Below are positions 18,015 to 26,603 of a stretch of 43,897 bases of DNA, piece after piece. Position numbers and translations under genes: made by a program. The notes beneath the pieces were generated by a model. That model saw nothing but the letters and a program-made list of their open reading frames with translations. It did no database searches and was not told the origin of the DNA. Each line of letters begins with the position of its first letter. Position 1 is the first letter of the stretch. Source of the stretch: Rhodospirillaceae bacterium (GTDB lineage Bacteria; Pseudomonadota; Alphaproteobacteria; MPNO01; UBA2964); NCBI GenBank assembly GCA_002712335.1, contig PATI01000004.1:88462-132358 (forward strand), given 5' to 3'.

Positions 18015-18911
18015 ATGATGGAACGCCTAAAAAATCGTTGGATTGCGCTTCCCGGCAATTTTCGCGGTATTTTATGGATAACCCTGGGAACATTAGCATT
18101 TGCACTTAACGATGTACTTATTAAACTATTGGGTAAAAAATTTGGGCCCATGGAGCTGGCATTCTGCCGTTACTCGATTGGGCTTTTGATTCTCTCTCCA
18201 ATCTTCATCCGTTTGGGCTGGTCTGAATTGAAAACTAGTCGACCGGCAATTCATTTAACCCGCCTTGTAATTGCATGCATCTCACAGTTAGGAGTATTTT
18301 ATTCAGTAATTCACCTCTACCTTGCTGATGCAACCGCAATCGCTTTTTCACGGCCTTTATTCACCACAATTGTTGCTGTTTTACTTCTATCCGAACTAGT
18401 AACAACGCGGCGCTGGATAGCCACTGGGCTTGGTTTCATTGGAGTGTTAATTATGGTGCGGCCAGGTCATAGTGGTTTCGATCCAGTCGCCCTCATTGCA
18501 CTCATCAGCGCCTGCACTTTTGCAATTGCAAATGTTCTCATTCGAATGATGGCATCTACGGAACCACCCAATAGAATTCTTTTTTATTATCATGCTGGAG
18601 GGTCATTAGTTTTTGTCATCCCAACAATTATTTTATGGCAAACCCCAATTGGCTCAGAATGGTTTTTACTGGCTGGCATCGGTATAATGACGACTATAGG
18701 TATGACCGGATTTATAAGAGCCTTCTCCGCCGGCGAAGCCAATGCCGTTGGCCCGATGGAATATGTTCGCCTGATTTACGCTGTTATCCTTGGCTATTCC
18801 ATTTTTGGTGAAGTTACAGATTATTGGACCTTTACAGGAGCATTTATAATTATCGTTTCTACCATTTATATTGCAAGGGACGAGGCTCGGAACCGTAATC
18901 GTGATCGTTAA
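18015..18911 (+). CDS. EamA/DMT-family transporter (tandem copy 2)
   Basis: Paralogue of the preceding gene, 298 residues with about ten predicted membrane helices, starting 10 bp after it and so probably cotranscribed. Two ATG codons open the frame (18015 and 18018). The most conserved blocks with copy 1 are in helix 3-4 (LADATAIAFSRPLFTT) and in the second repeat (RAFSAGEANAVGPMEY). Neither copy is truncated and both keep the glycine-rich helix ends, so both should work; divergence between them suggests different substrates or a hetero-oligomer. It ends 30 bp before a convergent third DMT gene; no strong terminator hairpin is visible between them. Confidence 0.86.
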   Translation: MMERLKNRWIALPGNFRGILWITLGTLAFALNDVLIKLLGKKFGPMELAFCRYSIGLLILSPIFIRLGWSELKTSRPAIHLTRLVIACISQLGVFYSVIHLYLADATAIAFSRPLFTTIVAVLLLSELVTTRRWIATGLGFIGVLIMVRPGHSGFDPVALIALISACTFAIANVLIRMMASTEPPNRILFYYHAGGSLVFVIPTIILWQTPIGSEWFLLAGIGIMTTIGMTGFIRAFSAGEANAVGPMEYVRLIYAVILGYSIFGEVTDYWTFTGAFIIIVSTIYIARDEARNRNRDR

Positions 18912-18941
18912 AGCTTGGAAGAATGATGCACCGGCTTGTTT

Positions 18942-19844
18942 TCAATCTTTCTTTTTTAAAGTGGCTTCTCGACGGGCAATATAATAACTGCTAGCAAAAA
19001 TAACCGCCGCACCCGCACCTGTCCACAAATCTGGGTTTTCTTGGAAAAATACTAAACCTAAACAAGCACTAAATGGTAATTTCAGAAAATTAAAAGGCAT
19101 TACAACTGAAGCCTCTCCGACCGCCAAGGCACGAATTATACCCTGCCTCGCAAGCGAGCTAAAAATACCCATCGCTATAATCCATAAAAAATGTTCGGTT
19201 CTAATTTCGTTCCAGAACCAGATGGCCGGAATGATACTCAGGGCCGTCATCATCAAAAAATCATAGTAAATAATTTTATTGGAGCTGTCTGTCTTAGATA
19301 ATGTCTTTGTAGAAACGTTAATGATCGCATAAGCACAGCTTGTCCCCAACACTCCTAAAGCCGCTAGGGTGAGTTCTTGAAAGCCAGGGCGGATTATAAT
19401 CATGGCACCCACAAATCCAATTATCAGTGCCGCCCAGCGCCTTGGGCCGGTAGGCTCACCAAGAAATATCGAAACAAATAGAACGGTAAAAAGGGGCGAT
19501 GTAAACATCAGTCCGGTAACGTCCTGCAAAGGAAGGGAAGCAAGTGCGAAGATTAATAATAACATTCCTACATAATTTAGGGACCCCCTGACTAAATAGG
19601 CGCTAAAGTGATTGGTTCGGAGAATACCTATACCAACTTTCATAATCCACGGCGCCATCAGTATCACGCCCAGAAAAGAACGGAAAAATACTAATTGAAA
19701 AACGCCAAAATCATTAGACAAATAACGCACAACAGCATATGTCGCTGCATAATTGAAACTGGCAAAAATCATCCAAAAGATACCCCGGGTAGATGCCGGT
19801 AATGCCTCAAAGACCGCTACCGCTCGTTTCAATTTACTGTTCAT
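18942..19844 (-). CDS. EamA/DMT-family transporter (third, convergent)
   Basis: A further EamA-type permease of about 300 residues with ten predicted helices. It resembles the tandem pair in general plan (STRGIFWMIFASFNYAATYAV at the N-terminus, LQDVTGLMFTSPLFTVLF, RALAVGEASVVMPFNFLKLP) but is clearly more distant. It lies tail to tail with them. The frame extends to a TTG at 19856; I use the ATG at 19844, since neither has a clear ribosome site. Upstream, 19857-20030 is AT-rich and holds no gene. The substrate is unknown. Confidence 0.84.
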   Translation of the reverse strand: MNSKLKRAVAVFEALPASTRGIFWMIFASFNYAATYAVVRYLSNDFGVFQLVFFRSFLGVILMAPWIMKVGIGILRTNHFSAYLVRGSLNYVGMLLLIFALASLPLQDVTGLMFTSPLFTVLFVSIFLGEPTGPRRWAALIIGFVGAMIIIRPGFQELTLAALGVLGTSCAYAIINVSTKTLSKTDSSNKIIYYDFLMMTALSIIPAIWFWNEIRTEHFLWIIAMGIFSSLARQGIIRALAVGEASVVMPFNFLKLPFSACLGLVFFQENPDLWTGAGAAVIFASSYYIARREATLKKKD

Positions 19845-20030
19845 AAATTCATTCAACTAATTTTTAGACAAAAGAGTTTAATCACGAAGTTTGATAAGGC
19901 AGGATTTCATTTATCGACTTACCCGATTGTTTAACTTTTGGACCCCATGATTGAGATGATCAATCTAACTTAATAAATAAATTAGGTTATTTTCCAGGAT
20001 TAAATTTTAAATAAACTTTTTGACAAGAAA

Positions 20031-20897
20031 TCATAATGTTTCTTCCAAAATCATGCCAAATAAGGACCTACCGATCGGAGTAGAAAAATCATCTAAATCA
20101 AAAATTATATCAAAGTGATTACGCCCTTTCATTTCAAAAAAATCACAGACCATACCCTTCGAACTCCAAGCTTTAGCATACTCAATGCTTTGGCGTTTAA
20201 ATTCATTTGTCTCGTTCTCTCCAAAAGATATAACCAAGCGACCCCCATCATCAGGTAAATGGCGAATCGGACTATTCCTCTCAACTGACGCGTGATCGAG
20301 TTTCATCCATTCATTGATATTTGACAATCGAATTGGTTCCAAATCATACAAGCCACTTAAAGCTATCGCGCCTTTAACAATATTTAAAGGCAAGTCGAAT
20401 CTCGACTGCCAACCACCGGCAAGCAACATTCCAGTTAAATGTCCTCCAGCAGATGACCCTCCTAAAAATATGCGACTGTTATCACCACCAAACTGATTTG
20501 AATTGTTATATACCCACGCCAACGCCCGGCGACATTGTGCGACGATCAAATCGAGCGAAGCGAATGGTGCTAAGGAATAGTTTAATGTCACGAGAGTAAT
20601 ACCACGAGCAACTAGGCCAGGAGCCATTGACGCTGAATCTTTCTGACTTAAAGCCTTCCAATATCCTCCATGAATAAAGACGAAAATAGGAGAGTTAATA
20701 CCCGCGGGGAATATATCCATAACCTCGTCTTCATGGTTGCCGTAGGAAATATCCTCCATGCAATCAAGTATACCTCGAGCGTGCGCACTTCGTTTGGTAT
20801 AGTCTGCCAGATATTCCTACACGTCAGACACAGTTGCCCTTGCATTATAATTGTGATCAAGAGCTCTTTGATCGTAATTTTGGTAAATAACTGTCAT
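20031..20897 (-). pseudogene. alpha/beta hydrolase (kynurenine formamidase-like), interrupted by an in-frame TAG
   Basis: The 242-codon open part (ATG at 20759) carries the core of an alpha/beta hydrolase: the oxyanion motif HGGYW (residues 30-34), the nucleophile elbow GGSSAGG (Ser103) and a C-terminal GRNHFD histidine. Reading upstream in the same frame recovers a normal N-terminus for this family, beginning MTVIYQNYDQRALDHNYNAR at an ATG at 20897. That ATG overlaps the stop of the preceding thpR gene as ATGA. Codon 27 of this longer frame is TAG (20819-20817); coding resembles the family on both sides. Either the gene is a recent pseudogene, or translation restarts at 20759 to give an N-terminally shortened enzyme, or the base is a sequencing error. 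The closest named family is kynurenine formamidase/arylformamidase-like esterases. Confidence 0.78.
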
Positions 20898-21408
20898 ACT
20901 AATTTTTCTAACACCAGTGGATACTTTTGGATTGAGGTATAAATTGGTGCGCTTTTTGAAATATAACTTTCAAACAACTCAAAACTCCCAACAATCATAA
21001 GTGGCATCCGGAAAGAATCATTTCTAGCAAGCCATTGGCTAACTTCGGTGGCCGAAGTCCGCTTTAACCTAGCTAAATTAACGTGAGGCACAAACTTTCT
21101 ATTTAAATCCCGCATACCATCTTCTCTAAGAACCGCCTTAATCTGCTTGAACAGAGTAAGTAATCCATCATTTGCCTCTACCCTTGCCCAAAGCGAATGA
21201 ATATTTTTACCAGTTTTAAAATAACCTACACCCGAAAACTTCAATTGAAGTTGTCCAACTCTGGCTCTTCAACCTCACCTATAAATCCCAAAGTTAGGTG
21301 AAAACTTTCCTCATTAATCCAGCGTGCAGACTGAACACCACAGCAAACTTTTCTCAGACTTCTTCGATGACTGTCAGGTATAGACAGGGCGACAAAAAGA
21401 CGGATCAA
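20894..21408 (-). pseudogene. thpR: RNA 2',3'-cyclic phosphodiesterase (2H family), split by frameshift
   Basis: ThpR (formerly 2'-5' RNA ligase) opens 2',3'-cyclic phosphates and has two HxTx motifs. Here the first half, from a TTG at 21408, reads IRLFVALSIPD...FHLTLGFIGEVEEPELDNFN and stops at TGA 21243-21241. The second half continues in another frame from about 21265, as VGQLQLKFSGVGYF...SLWARVEAND, to the stop at 20894. About ten residues usually present between the halves appear to be missing, so the change looks like a small out-of-frame deletion. The second motif is HVNL instead of HxTL, so a catalytic threonine is also lost. The TTG overlaps the FIST stop (TTGA) and the end overlaps the hydrolase ATG (ATGA). 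Two separate short peptides could still be made, but activity is unlikely. Confidence 0.8.
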
Positions 21409-22544
21409 TGTATTATTGCTAGGATGCCCGTATATCCATAAAGTCTGCTATTGGAAATTTCACCATTAGCAAAAAACCCTATAAGTGGAACATCTTCTCC
21501 GAGAATTTTTGAAATTGTCGCCAGTTCGGCAGAACTTGGACCGAACAAATTTGGCCCACGGGCAACACAAGTAAAATAAAACGCCGCGCGAGGTAATCTA
21601 CCCGCACGCGCCTTTACTTCCGAAACCATTTTTTCCAAGTCGGCTTTTGCAGCTGCTCCATCGCGTCGTACAAACATAACCTGATCACCAGCCGCAATAC
21701 GTTCACCGATTGAAACCCACCCTTTCTCTGGATAAACTCCCAGTAGATTACGAACAACATAGTCGCCTGTATCTGATCCAATCACAGGAAGTGCCGCATG
21801 CACGTAACCGTTAATCTTGCTTAAGTCCCGAGCCAACAGTTCCCCGATATCTTCCTTAAATACTTCAAATGCCGGCTGGCCATCTAGGGCCAAAATAATA
21901 TTATCACGACCCCGACTAACGCGATGTAATGATCCTATTGGAGAGCAACCTTGAGTTAAACCTGTGGCAACGCCAATATCACTACCAAATAATATACCTG
22001 AGACCCCACCATCGGTTACGTCACCCGCAATCTGATCCATCGAACCACGTGAGGCCGTCATGCCCCCAACCAGAAAAGAATGTGTCTGCCCCTGAATACG
22101 GGAAAATATTTTTTCCAGCCCTGGCACCCTCGGATCAGCGTGAATGATGCCAAATACAGGATGATGTTTTCTTGCCCACTCCAGAACCTCTAAGGGCAAA
22201 TCTCGATCTCCCGGCCTGATGGTTGGCAAAATGCAAAAATTCTCTGGTGGTACCATGCCGACCATAAGGGCCATTGCGGGCATATCGAAGAATTCGGCAC
22301 CAGAAACACACACTCCAAATCCGATTGTCCCGACCCAATCATGTATTCGGGTAGCTTCTTTCAGTCGTTTCAAGATCATGTGCAGGTCTTCGTCTAGAGA
22401 GTCTGAGACATATACAAAACCCAGATTAGACTCCTTCACTGATTTTCCCAGTGCCAATAAGCAAGCCTCCGTCAATTCTTTCCAATCACCACCGGTTGCG
22501 TGGGCAACGGAAAACCCTTCTGATTGCACTCTCGATTCAGTCAC
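21405..22544 (-). CDS. FIST N- and C-terminal domain protein
   Basis: A 379-residue protein made of an N-terminal FIST domain (about residues 30-220) and a FIST C domain (about 225-370), the latter recognised by the closing GFFANGEISNS...GYTGILAI. FIST domains are predicted small-ligand sensors, possibly for amino acids, and usually occur in signalling proteins or alone, as here. There is no kinase, cyclase or methyl-accepting part. The start is a GTG at 22544 that overlaps the end of tesA by eight nt, and its stop overlaps the TTG of thpR. It is therefore the second gene of a translationally coupled group. Its role in this position, between a lysophospholipase-like esterase and an RNA phosphodiesterase, is not known. 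Confidence 0.85.
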   Translation of the reverse strand: MTESRVQSEGFSVAHATGGDWKELTEACLLALGKSVKESNLGFVYVSDSLDEDLHMILKRLKEATRIHDWVGTIGFGVCVSGAEFFDMPAMALMVGMVPPENFCILPTIRPGDRDLPLEVLEWARKHHPVFGIIHADPRVPGLEKIFSRIQGQTHSFLVGGMTASRGSMDQIAGDVTDGGVSGILFGSDIGVATGLTQGCSPIGSLHRVSRGRDNIILALDGQPAFEVFKEDIGELLARDLSKINGYVHAALPVIGSDTGDYVVRNLLGVYPEKGWVSIGERIAAGDQVMFVRRDGAAAKADLEKMVSEVKARAGRLPRAAFYFTCVARGPNLFGPSSAELATISKILGEDVPLIGFFANGEISNSRLYGYTGILAIIH

Positions 22545-23172
22545 GTTTTGTTACTCCCTGCGGAATTCTACCCTGCAATAGACGGACAACATACGGCACT
22601 ATGCGGTCAACTATCTCCGCAACACCGCGTGAATTTGGATGTATTCCATCATCTTGATTAAGTGCAGGTTTTGCAGCAACACCCTGAAGAAAAAACGGAT
22701 ATAATAAGATCTCGTGCTTTTCAGCAAGGGCATGGAAAACCCTATTAAAAATTTTCCCATATTCAGGCCCCAAATTAGGAGGGGCTCTCATACCGGTGAG
22801 CAATATTTTTACGTCCGCCGCCTTCAGTCTGACAATGATATTTTCAATATTATCATGCATAGCCAAGGGATCTAAGCCTCTCAATCCATCATTGGCCCCT
22901 AATTCAATAATTGCAAATTCAGGCTTATCAGCAAGTGTCCATTCAAGGCGGGCTCTACCCCCAGCACTTGTGTCGCCGGAGACTCCGCCATTAAGAACTT
23001 TAACTTTGAAACCCTCTGCGACTAACTTCTTCTGCAACAATGCCGGAAAGGCTTTATCGGCTGGCAACCCGTACCCTGCTGTAAGGCTATCACCCAATAC
23101 CAGTATCTTTTTCAGATCTGTGGCCTCTACTGCAGTAGCAATAGACAATATAAAAAATAAAACAATACGCAT
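22537..23172 (-). CDS. tesA: periplasmic SGNH esterase, TesA/arylesterase type
   Basis: Multifunctional acyl-CoA thioesterase I / lysophospholipase L1 / arylesterase. The N-terminal residues MRIVLFFILSIATAVEA form a signal peptide, so it acts in the periplasm. SGNH blocks are all present: block I LVLGDSLTAGYGLPA (nucleophile Ser), block II GGVSGDTSAGG, block III ELGANDGLRG and block V DGIHPNSRG with the Asp/His pair. The frame opens at a TTG at 23184, but the ATG at 23172 gives a better signal peptide. It is divergent from an ABC transporter pair of the YbbA/YbbP kind, the same arrangement seen around tesA in many proteobacteria, and leads a coupled operon with FIST, thpR and a hydrolase. Confidence 0.92.
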   Translation of the reverse strand: MRIVLFFILSIATAVEATDLKKILVLGDSLTAGYGLPADKAFPALLQKKLVAEGFKVKVLNGGVSGDTSAGGRARLEWTLADKPEFAIIELGANDGLRGLDPLAMHDNIENIIVRLKAADVKILLTGMRAPPNLGPEYGKIFNRVFHALAEKHEILLYPFFLQGVAAKPALNQDDGIHPNSRGVAEIVDRIVPYVVRLLQGRIPQGVTKRD

Positions 23173-23201
23173 TAAAACACTCAACTTGATTATTTTGTAG
23201 G

Positions 23202-23216
23202 ATAGATCATATCTAT
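23202..23216. promoter_or_regulatory. short inverted repeat in the tesA/ABC divergent region
   Basis: ATAGAT and ATCTAT, perfect reverse complements separated by CAT, lie in the 132 bp between the tesA ATG and the ABC ATPase ATG. A possible -10 element, TATAAC, lies within the TTATATAAC stretch nearby. The site could be an operator but is short and AT-rich, so chance is a real alternative. Confidence 0.25.
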
Positions 23217-23304
23217 TGCAGATAAAGCAATGGAATATTTATATAACTATAGTTTCTATGGTTTTTTCCACCCTGTTTAAATAATTGGTATTGGTTTTAC
23301 CTCA

Positions 23305-23976
23305 ATGATCACATTGAATGATATTCATTTAAAGTTGGAGGGTCCTGCGGGTCGGGTTAAAGTGCTTCGCGGCATTAATTTATCCATTGCCGAAGGGGAG
23401 ACCGTTAGTGTAGTGGGTCCATCAGGCTCTGGAAAAACGACAATGCTGATGGTTATTGCGGGCCTAGAGCGTGCGACTTCCGGAACAGCTAACGTCAATA
23501 ATATCGATTTAGACAGCCTAACTGAGGATCAACTCGCACTATTTCGTCGAGAAACTATGGGGATTGTTTTTCAGAACTTCCATTTAATTCCCACAATGTC
23601 AGCGCTTGAAAATGTCGCCATACCTTTTGAATTTTCAGGAGTCGATGATGCTTTTGAAAGAGCCCTACAGGGCCTCGAGTCGGTAGGACTCGGTCATCGA
23701 ATTCATCATTATCCTGGCCAGTTATCGGGCGGGGAGCAGCAACGCGTCGCGTTAGCTCGGGCATTTTCTACTAATCCTCGTATATTACTGGCGGATGAGC
23801 CGACAGGAAATCTCGACCAAGATACAAGTGATGCAATTATAGATTTATTATTTTCACTTACTGATCAGAACAATACCACCTTATTACTTATTTCGCACGA
23901 CGCGGCTATCGGTAAGCGTTGCCAACGAGAAATTCAGATTATCGACGGGAGAATTTCTGATGAGGGCAACTCTTGA
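23305..23976 (+). CDS. ABC transporter ATP-binding protein (LolD/YbbA type)
   Basis: Cytoplasmic ATPase of a type VII (MacB/LolCDE-like) ABC system. The 223 residues contain Walker [10 protein letters not shown] (about 39-47), the Q-loop [17 protein letters not shown], the signature [15 protein letters not shown] (about 138-152) and Walker [13 protein letters not shown], followed by the H-loop in LLLISHD. The Q-loop plus EPTGNLD form is typical of LolD, MacB and YbbA. The following gene, a large FtsX-type permease, starts in a TTGA overlap with this stop codon. Its position divergent from tesA points to YbbA, whose YbbAP partnership with TesA is conserved in proteobacteria; the substrate is thought to be lipid-like or hydrophobic. 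Confidence 0.92.
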   Translation: MITLNDIHLKLEGPAGRVKVLRGINLSIAEGETVSVVGPSGSGKTTMLMVIAGLERATSGTANVNNIDLDSLTEDQLALFRRETMGIVFQNFHLIPTMSALENVAIPFEFSGVDDAFERALQGLESVGLGHRIHHYPGQLSGGEQQRVALARAFSTNPRILLADEPTGNLDQDTSDAIIDLLFSLTDQNNTTLLLISHDAAIGKRCQREIQIIDGRISDEGNS

Positions 23977-26498
23977 AATCCATGTTACCAATACGAATAG
24001 CCTGGCGTGATTTGCGTGGTGGGTACAAAAATTTCAAGATCTTTTTTGCTTGCCTTGTTTTAGGTGTAGGAACCATAGCAGGAATAGGATCCACATCATC
24101 ATCGATTTTTGCAGGTCTAGAAGCGGAGAGTAGGAATCTACTAGGCGGAGATATTGCACTTCGAGTTGCACATAGACCGATAAACTCAGTCCAATATAAC
24201 TGGATAATGGACAGAGCAGAAATTTCTCGAGTGACCTCGATGAGGTCAATGGTTCATAATAAGAACACTAAAACGAGAACTCTCATCAATTTAAAGTCAG
24301 TTGACTCATATTACCCGCTTTTTGGCTCTCTATCGCTAAACCGCAACGGCCGACTTAAAGACTTTTTGAAGCGAAAAGATGGCATTTGGGGGGCCATTGC
24401 CGAACAACCAATCCTAGAAAGATTAAAAGCCAAAATTGGTGATATTGTTAGGATTGGAAATGCGTTTTACCGCCTTAATGCCGTCCTAGTATCTGAGCCA
24501 GACAGTATTGGAGGTATTCGAGCAATAACACGTGGACCGCGTCTTATGATATCGGCAAAAAGCCTGAATAGTACTGGTTTGATTCAGCCAGGAACCCAAA
24601 TATCTTATCATTATCGATTGAGGTTACCAAAAAACTATTCTCTTAAGGAGTTTAAAAATGCTCTTTCCAAAGAATTTCCTAATGCCGGCTGGCGTATGCG
24701 TGACAGGAATACCGCAGCACCTAGCACCGAACAATTTATCAATTACACAGCACAATTTTTGACGTTAGTGGGACTTACCGCACTTCTTATCGGCGGAGTA
24801 GGCGCAGGCAATGCAATTCGTGGTTACCTCGATGGTAAAATGAGAATTATTGCCACTCTGAAATGTATCGGCGCTGAGAAACGTCTGATCTTTATTACAT
24901 GGCTTTTAGAAATAGCTATCATGACCTTAGGCGCTATCACTATTGGCCTTGTTTTAGGATGTGCAGCTCCCGCACTTATCTCCAAAGGCTTGTCAGGATT
25001 GCTGACTGTACCCTTAAAATTGGGAGTTTATCCGGGCCCGCTTCTTATAGCCGCCGCCTATGGCATCCTTGTCGCCGTACTTTTTTCAATGCTTCCGCTA
25101 GCTCGTGCCTGCTCAGTTAAACCCGGCAACCTATTTCGGGATCACATTATACCAATTAAAGTTGGATTTAATTTACCTATTTACTGTGTTACCATTTTAT
25201 CTCTCATAGCCCTTGTGCTGTTAGCTATATTCACTTCACATGATATAAAAATCGCATCAGGCTTTATAGCAGGGACAGCAGCAGCCTTTCTATTATTCTT
25301 TGGAGCCGGACATATCATTATTAAATTTTATAGAATTGTTGGTACGGTAAAAAACGCACGCTTGCGACTTGCTCTCGCCAATTTAAACCGACCCGGATCA
25401 CAGACAGCCAATATCGTACTTTCTATGGGACTAGGTCTTACAGTATTAATTGCGGTTGTAGTGGTGGAAAGCAATATCAAACGTCAAATTACCGAGACAA
25501 TGCCATCCACAGCTCCGGGTTTTTATTTTATTGATATTCAGCCTCACCAAATTTCTGCTTTTAAACAAATAGTGCAACAAACCAGACCTATAAAAAAAAT
25601 TATTGAGGTCCCAATGCTTCGAGGCAGAATAACCCACGTTAAAGGAGTTCCTGCATCGAAGGTGAAATCTGCATCTAATACTGCATGGGTTTTGCGCAGT
25701 GATCGCGGATTAACCTGGAACCGACACCCTCCCGAAGGAGCAAAAATTATAGATGGATCCTGGTGGAATCAGGATTATGAGGGCCCGCCACTTGTGTCCT
25801 TTGATGCCGGAGCTGCAAAGGGAATCGGCGTTGGCATTGGTGATAAAATCACAGTCAATATTTTAGGTCGTCCAATCACAGCAACCATTGCGAATCTGCG
25901 TGCTGTAGATTGGAAATCCTTAAGAGTCAATTTCGTCATGGTGTTTTCTCCGGGTGTAATTACAAATGCACCGCAGACGCATATTGCTGCTATCCACCTT
26001 GACCCCAAATATGAGAATGCAGTGGAAAATGCCGTTACGGAAAAATTTTCTAATATTAGTGCCGTGAGAGTGCGGTATGTGCTTCAGGCTGTCAGCAGCC
26101 TGATGGGTCGTATTGCCGGCGCAATCCAGATAACCGCTCTAGTGACAATTTTAGCTGGAACAATGGTTCTAGCAGGCGCAATAGCGGCTGGTCAACAAAG
26201 GCGTATTATAGATTCTGTGGTGCTAAAAGTACTGGGTGCACGAAAACGGGACATTGTACTGACAATGCTTATAGAATTCATATTTATCGCGTTTCTTACC
26301 GTACTAATTGCTGCTGTCCTCGGAACATTGGCAGGATGGGCGGTGATTAGCACGATAATGAAGGCAGAATGGATACCCATATTCGATGTTGTTTTATTAA
26401 CGACGTTTGGGGCCACTATTTTTATGGTGAGCATTTCAGTTTTAGGAACCTGGCGAGCCTTGGCCCAGAAACCAGCAGCTATTCTTCGAAATGAGTGA
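23973..26498 (+). CDS. FtsX-family ABC permease (YbbP type)
   Basis: An 841-residue membrane protein that pairs with the ATPase before it. It starts with one helix (FKIFFACLVLGVGTIAGIG), followed by a periplasmic region of about 220 residues. It then has two FtsX-type membrane cores: one around LTLVGLTALLIGGVGAGNAI with the coupling segment RIIATLKCIGAEKR, and one near the C-terminus with ILAGTMVLAGAIAAGQQRRI and LKVLGARKRDIVL. A second periplasmic region lies between. This duplicated layout and the size match YbbP/predicted lysophospholipase L1-associated permeases, not LolC/E (about 400 residues). The TTG at 23973 overlaps the ATPase stop as TTGA, so translation is coupled. It ends 105 bp before the BI-1 gene. 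Confidence 0.88.
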   Translation: MKSMLPIRIAWRDLRGGYKNFKIFFACLVLGVGTIAGIGSTSSSIFAGLEAESRNLLGGDIALRVAHRPINSVQYNWIMDRAEISRVTSMRSMVHNKNTKTRTLINLKSVDSYYPLFGSLSLNRNGRLKDFLKRKDGIWGAIAEQPILERLKAKIGDIVRIGNAFYRLNAVLVSEPDSIGGIRAITRGPRLMISAKSLNSTGLIQPGTQISYHYRLRLPKNYSLKEFKNALSKEFPNAGWRMRDRNTAAPSTEQFINYTAQFLTLVGLTALLIGGVGAGNAIRGYLDGKMRIIATLKCIGAEKRLIFITWLLEIAIMTLGAITIGLVLGCAAPALISKGLSGLLTVPLKLGVYPGPLLIAAAYGILVAVLFSMLPLARACSVKPGNLFRDHIIPIKVGFNLPIYCVTILSLIALVLLAIFTSHDIKIASGFIAGTAAAFLLFFGAGHIIIKFYRIVGTVKNARLRLALANLNRPGSQTANIVLSMGLGLTVLIAVVVVESNIKRQITETMPSTAPGFYFIDIQPHQISAFKQIVQQTRPIKKIIEVPMLRGRITHVKGVPASKVKSASNTAWVLRSDRGLTWNRHPPEGAKIIDGSWWNQDYEGPPLVSFDAGAAKGIGVGIGDKITVNILGRPITATIANLRAVDWKSLRVNFVMVFSPGVITNAPQTHIAAIHLDPKYENAVENAVTEKFSNISAVRVRYVLQAVSSLMGRIAGAIQITALVTILAGTMVLAGAIAAGQQRRIIDSVVLKVLGARKRDIVLTMLIEFIFIAFLTVLIAAVLGTLAGWAVISTIMKAEWIPIFDVVLLTTFGATIFMVSISVLGTWRALAQKPAAILRNE

Positions 26499-26603
26499 TT
26501 GCATAGCCAAATAAATATTTTATGACAATTGACAGAAGGTCTTGATTTCCCCGTTTCAATAACCATACTAAGTTTTAAAACATAAATCATCTTAAAGAGG
26601 GTT

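Noticed and set aside
20817..20819. TAG read as an amino acid (recoded amber or pyrrolysine)
   Set aside because: TAG ends other genes here, and no pyrrolysine genes or recoding element are seen; mutation or sequence error is simpler.
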